Of a stretch of DNA of 8,133 nucleotides, positions 7,533 to 8,133 are shown piece by piece. Both the position numbers and the translations under genes were made by a program. This stretch comes from Turicibacter sp. GTDB lineage: Bacteria; Bacillota; Bacilli; MOL361; Turicibacteraceae. The notes beneath the pieces were generated by a model that saw only the letters and a list, made by a program, of their open reading frames with translations, had not been told where the DNA came from and did not search any database. The stretch is from contig JAUMTV010000134.1 in the NCBI GenBank assembly GCA_030531025.1, positions 1 to 8,133 on the forward strand, given 5' to 3'. The first letter of the stretch is position 1, and the number at the start of each line of letters is the position of its first letter.

Positions 7533-7559
7533 ACCAAATCTTTAAAAACTCATAGGATA
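7533..7559 (+). promoter_or_regulatory. Candidate sigma-K-type sporulation promoter
   Basis: CATAGGATA (7551-7559) matches the Bacillus sigma-K -10 consensus CATANNNTA exactly, and an AC dinucleotide (7533-7534) lies 16 bases upstream, as expected for the -35. Transcription would start near 7566, about 40 bases before the first tiny gene. No sigma-A -35 is suitably spaced from the overlapping TATATT. The -35 is only two bases, so chance is possible, but a mother-cell sporulation promoter agrees with the family of the downstream genes. Confidence 0.45.
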
Positions 7560-7606
7560 TATTAGCTCAGGAAACTGTGTGGAAAGGCTGGAAAGGAGTT
7601 GAGACT

Positions 7607-7699
7607 ATGTGTGGAAATAATTGTGCATTCATTCTAGTATTATTCATCTTATTAGTGATTATTGCATGTTGCTGTGGAGGCGGATTAGGAGCATGGTAA
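7607..7699 (+). CDS. Tiny YjcZ-type transmembrane protein, copy 1
   Basis: Predicted 30-residue peptide: MCGNNC head, one hydrophobic helix AFILVLFILLVIIA (7-20), then CCCGGG and the tail LGAW. The helix closely resembles the conserved tiny transmembrane protein family of Bacillus (YjcZ/SscA-like, core FALIVVLFILLIIVGA), members of which are linked to sporulation and the spore coat; the function here is inferred. Five of 30 residues are Cys, two before and three after the helix, which could allow disulfide cross-linking or metal binding. AGGAG (7594-7598) is 8 bases upstream of the ATG, and TGGAAAGG occurs twice just before it (7580-7587, 7589-7596). Copy 2 lies 82 bases downstream. A sigma-K-like promoter precedes it and prsA is divergent. 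Confidence 0.85.
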   Translation: MCGNNCAFILVLFILLVIIACCCGGGLGAW

Positions 7700-7735
7700 A
7701 AGAGTAAATACGTCATCTTGCAATCAAACTCTTCT

Positions 7736-7764
7736 GCTCTAAAAAGAGCCTAATAAAATATTAG
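7736..7764 (+). promoter_or_regulatory. Two adjacent hairpins between the tiny genes
   Basis: GCTCT-AAAA-AGAGC (7736-7749) is followed without a gap by CTAATA-AAA-TATTAG (7750-7764), two short perfect stem-loops ending 2 bases before the ribosome binding site AAGGAG (7767-7772) of copy 2. Neither has a terminator-like U-tract. They may mark an RNA processing or stability site that sets the relative output of the two genes, or be chance in AT-rich DNA. Confidence 0.35.
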
Positions 7765-7781
7765 TTAAGGAGCGAGTTATT

Positions 7782-7868
7782 ATGTGTGGAAATAATTGTG
7801 CATTTATTTTAGTATTATTCATTTTATTAGTAATTATCGCATGCTGCTGTGGTGGCTTCGGATTCTAA
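7782..7868 (+). CDS. Tiny YjcZ-type transmembrane protein, copy 2
   Basis: Predicted 28-residue peptide identical to copy 1 over the first 25 residues (MCGNNC head, hydrophobic helix, CCCGG), then ending FGF in place of GLGAW. Over those 25 codons the DNA differs at seven codons, all synonymous, which indicates an older duplication with selection on the peptide. AAGGAG (7767-7772) is 9 bases before the ATG. I see no convincing promoter between the copies, so it is probably on the same transcript as copy 1, ending at the hairpin at 7957-7982. Membrane location and a spore-related role are inferred from the family. Bases 7869-7956 contain no supportable gene. Confidence 0.85.
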   Translation: MCGNNCAFILVLFILLVIIACCCGGFGF

Positions 7869-7956
7869 AATAATGTGAGTAATCAATTAATTAAATGACT
7901 ATAAAAGGCTATATAAGTAAAAGTGTTAAAATAGCTTGTTCAACATAGATTAAATG

Positions 7957-7982
7957 AAAAGGACCTAAATGGTCCTTTTTTT
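7957..7982 (+). terminator. Intrinsic terminator of the tiny gene pair
   Basis: GGACC (7961-7965) and GGTCC (7971-7975) pair around TAAAT, with AAAA before (7957-7960) and seven T after (7976-7982), extending the stem by A-U pairs. The group II intron begins 4 bases past the last T. Confidence 0.92.
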
Positions 7983-7986
7983 AAGT

Positions 7987-8133
7987 GTGCGCCCGGCATG
8001 GGTATTATCTAACGGGTTAAAGTCTCAAGTACGTCCAAGTAGCGGAAAGTACATAGCCAAGAGACTTGCGGTGTCCTTTGTGAGGAGGAATACTTACAGT
8101 AGGCTACGCACTCTGAAGGAAGTCCGTGGGCAA
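7987..8133 (+). mobile_element. Group II intron 5' end (probably IIC), partial
   Basis: The sequence from 7987 begins GTGCGCCCGGCATGGGT, a conserved bacterial group II intron 5' end, almost the same as the Oceanobacillus iheyensis IIC intron (GTGTGCCCGGCATGGGT, from memory). Later domain I blocks match too: a GTAC...GTAC stem then TAGCC, GGTGTCC (8072-8078) and CTGAAGGAAG (8113-8122). AAGTCTC (8020-8026) pairs with GAGACTT (8061-8067). Insertion just behind a terminator hairpin, in the same orientation, is the known habit of class IIC introns. Only about 147 bases of ribozyme domain I are present; the reverse transcriptase/maturase gene, domains V-VI and the 3' end would lie outside the window. 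Relative to the remembered O. iheyensis intron there is extra sequence near 8089-8110. Intron assignment is firm; the class is inferred. Confidence 0.88.

Noticed and set aside
7894..7947. A 17-codon open frame beginning at ATG 7894
   Set aside because: There is no ribosome binding site and no similarity to the tiny genes; untranslated trailer is more likely.
8090..8094. ACTTA in the intron as EBS1 pairing with exon TAAGT (7982-7986)
   Set aside because: By comparison with the O. iheyensis IIC intron, EBS1 should lie further into domain I, beyond the window; a 5-base match here is probably chance.

Overview
The window is a stretch of strongly AT-rich bacterial chromosome from a low-GC, spore-forming Bacillota (Firmicutes). 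The evidence is the AT content, strong AGGAGG-type ribosome binding sites, U-rich intrinsic terminators, a PrsA-type lipoprotein foldase, YhaM, HemZ, and two tiny transmembrane proteins of the YjcZ sporulation type. The gene set would fit Turicibacter or a relative; that genus guess comes from general resemblance and is not proven here.

Layout, left to right. Positions 1-183 hold no gene I can support, only a GC-rich hairpin at 61-75. A YczE-type integral membrane protein (184-822, minus) is divergent from a cytosolic type I pullulanase (1124-3271, plus), with about 300 bases of promoter region between them. A strong hairpin terminator ends the pullulanase gene. Only 22 bases later hemZ starts (radical SAM coproporphyrinogen dehydrogenase family, 3391-4869), and it overlaps yhaM (3'-5' exoribonuclease, 4859-5788) by 11 bases. 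yhaM converges on a PrsA-like lipoprotein foldase gene (5873-7420, minus), with two terminator hairpins packed between them. Divergent from prsA are two tandem genes for nearly identical 30- and 28-residue Cys/Gly-rich membrane peptides (7607-7699 and 7782-7868), with a good sigma-K-like promoter in front. Their terminator is followed directly by the 5' end of a group II intron, probably class IIC (7987 onward), which runs off the window.

Most of the window is ordinary housekeeping and accessory metabolism: branched alpha-glucan debranching, a heme-synthesis-family radical SAM enzyme, RNA decay and extracytoplasmic protein folding. I see no defence system, CRISPR array or toxin-antitoxin pair. 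The points most worth a second look are three. The PrsA-like protein is an internal duplication whose first copy has an acidic linker where the second has its parvulin domain. The tiny gene pair differs only at synonymous sites over its first 25 codons. The intron sits just behind a terminator.
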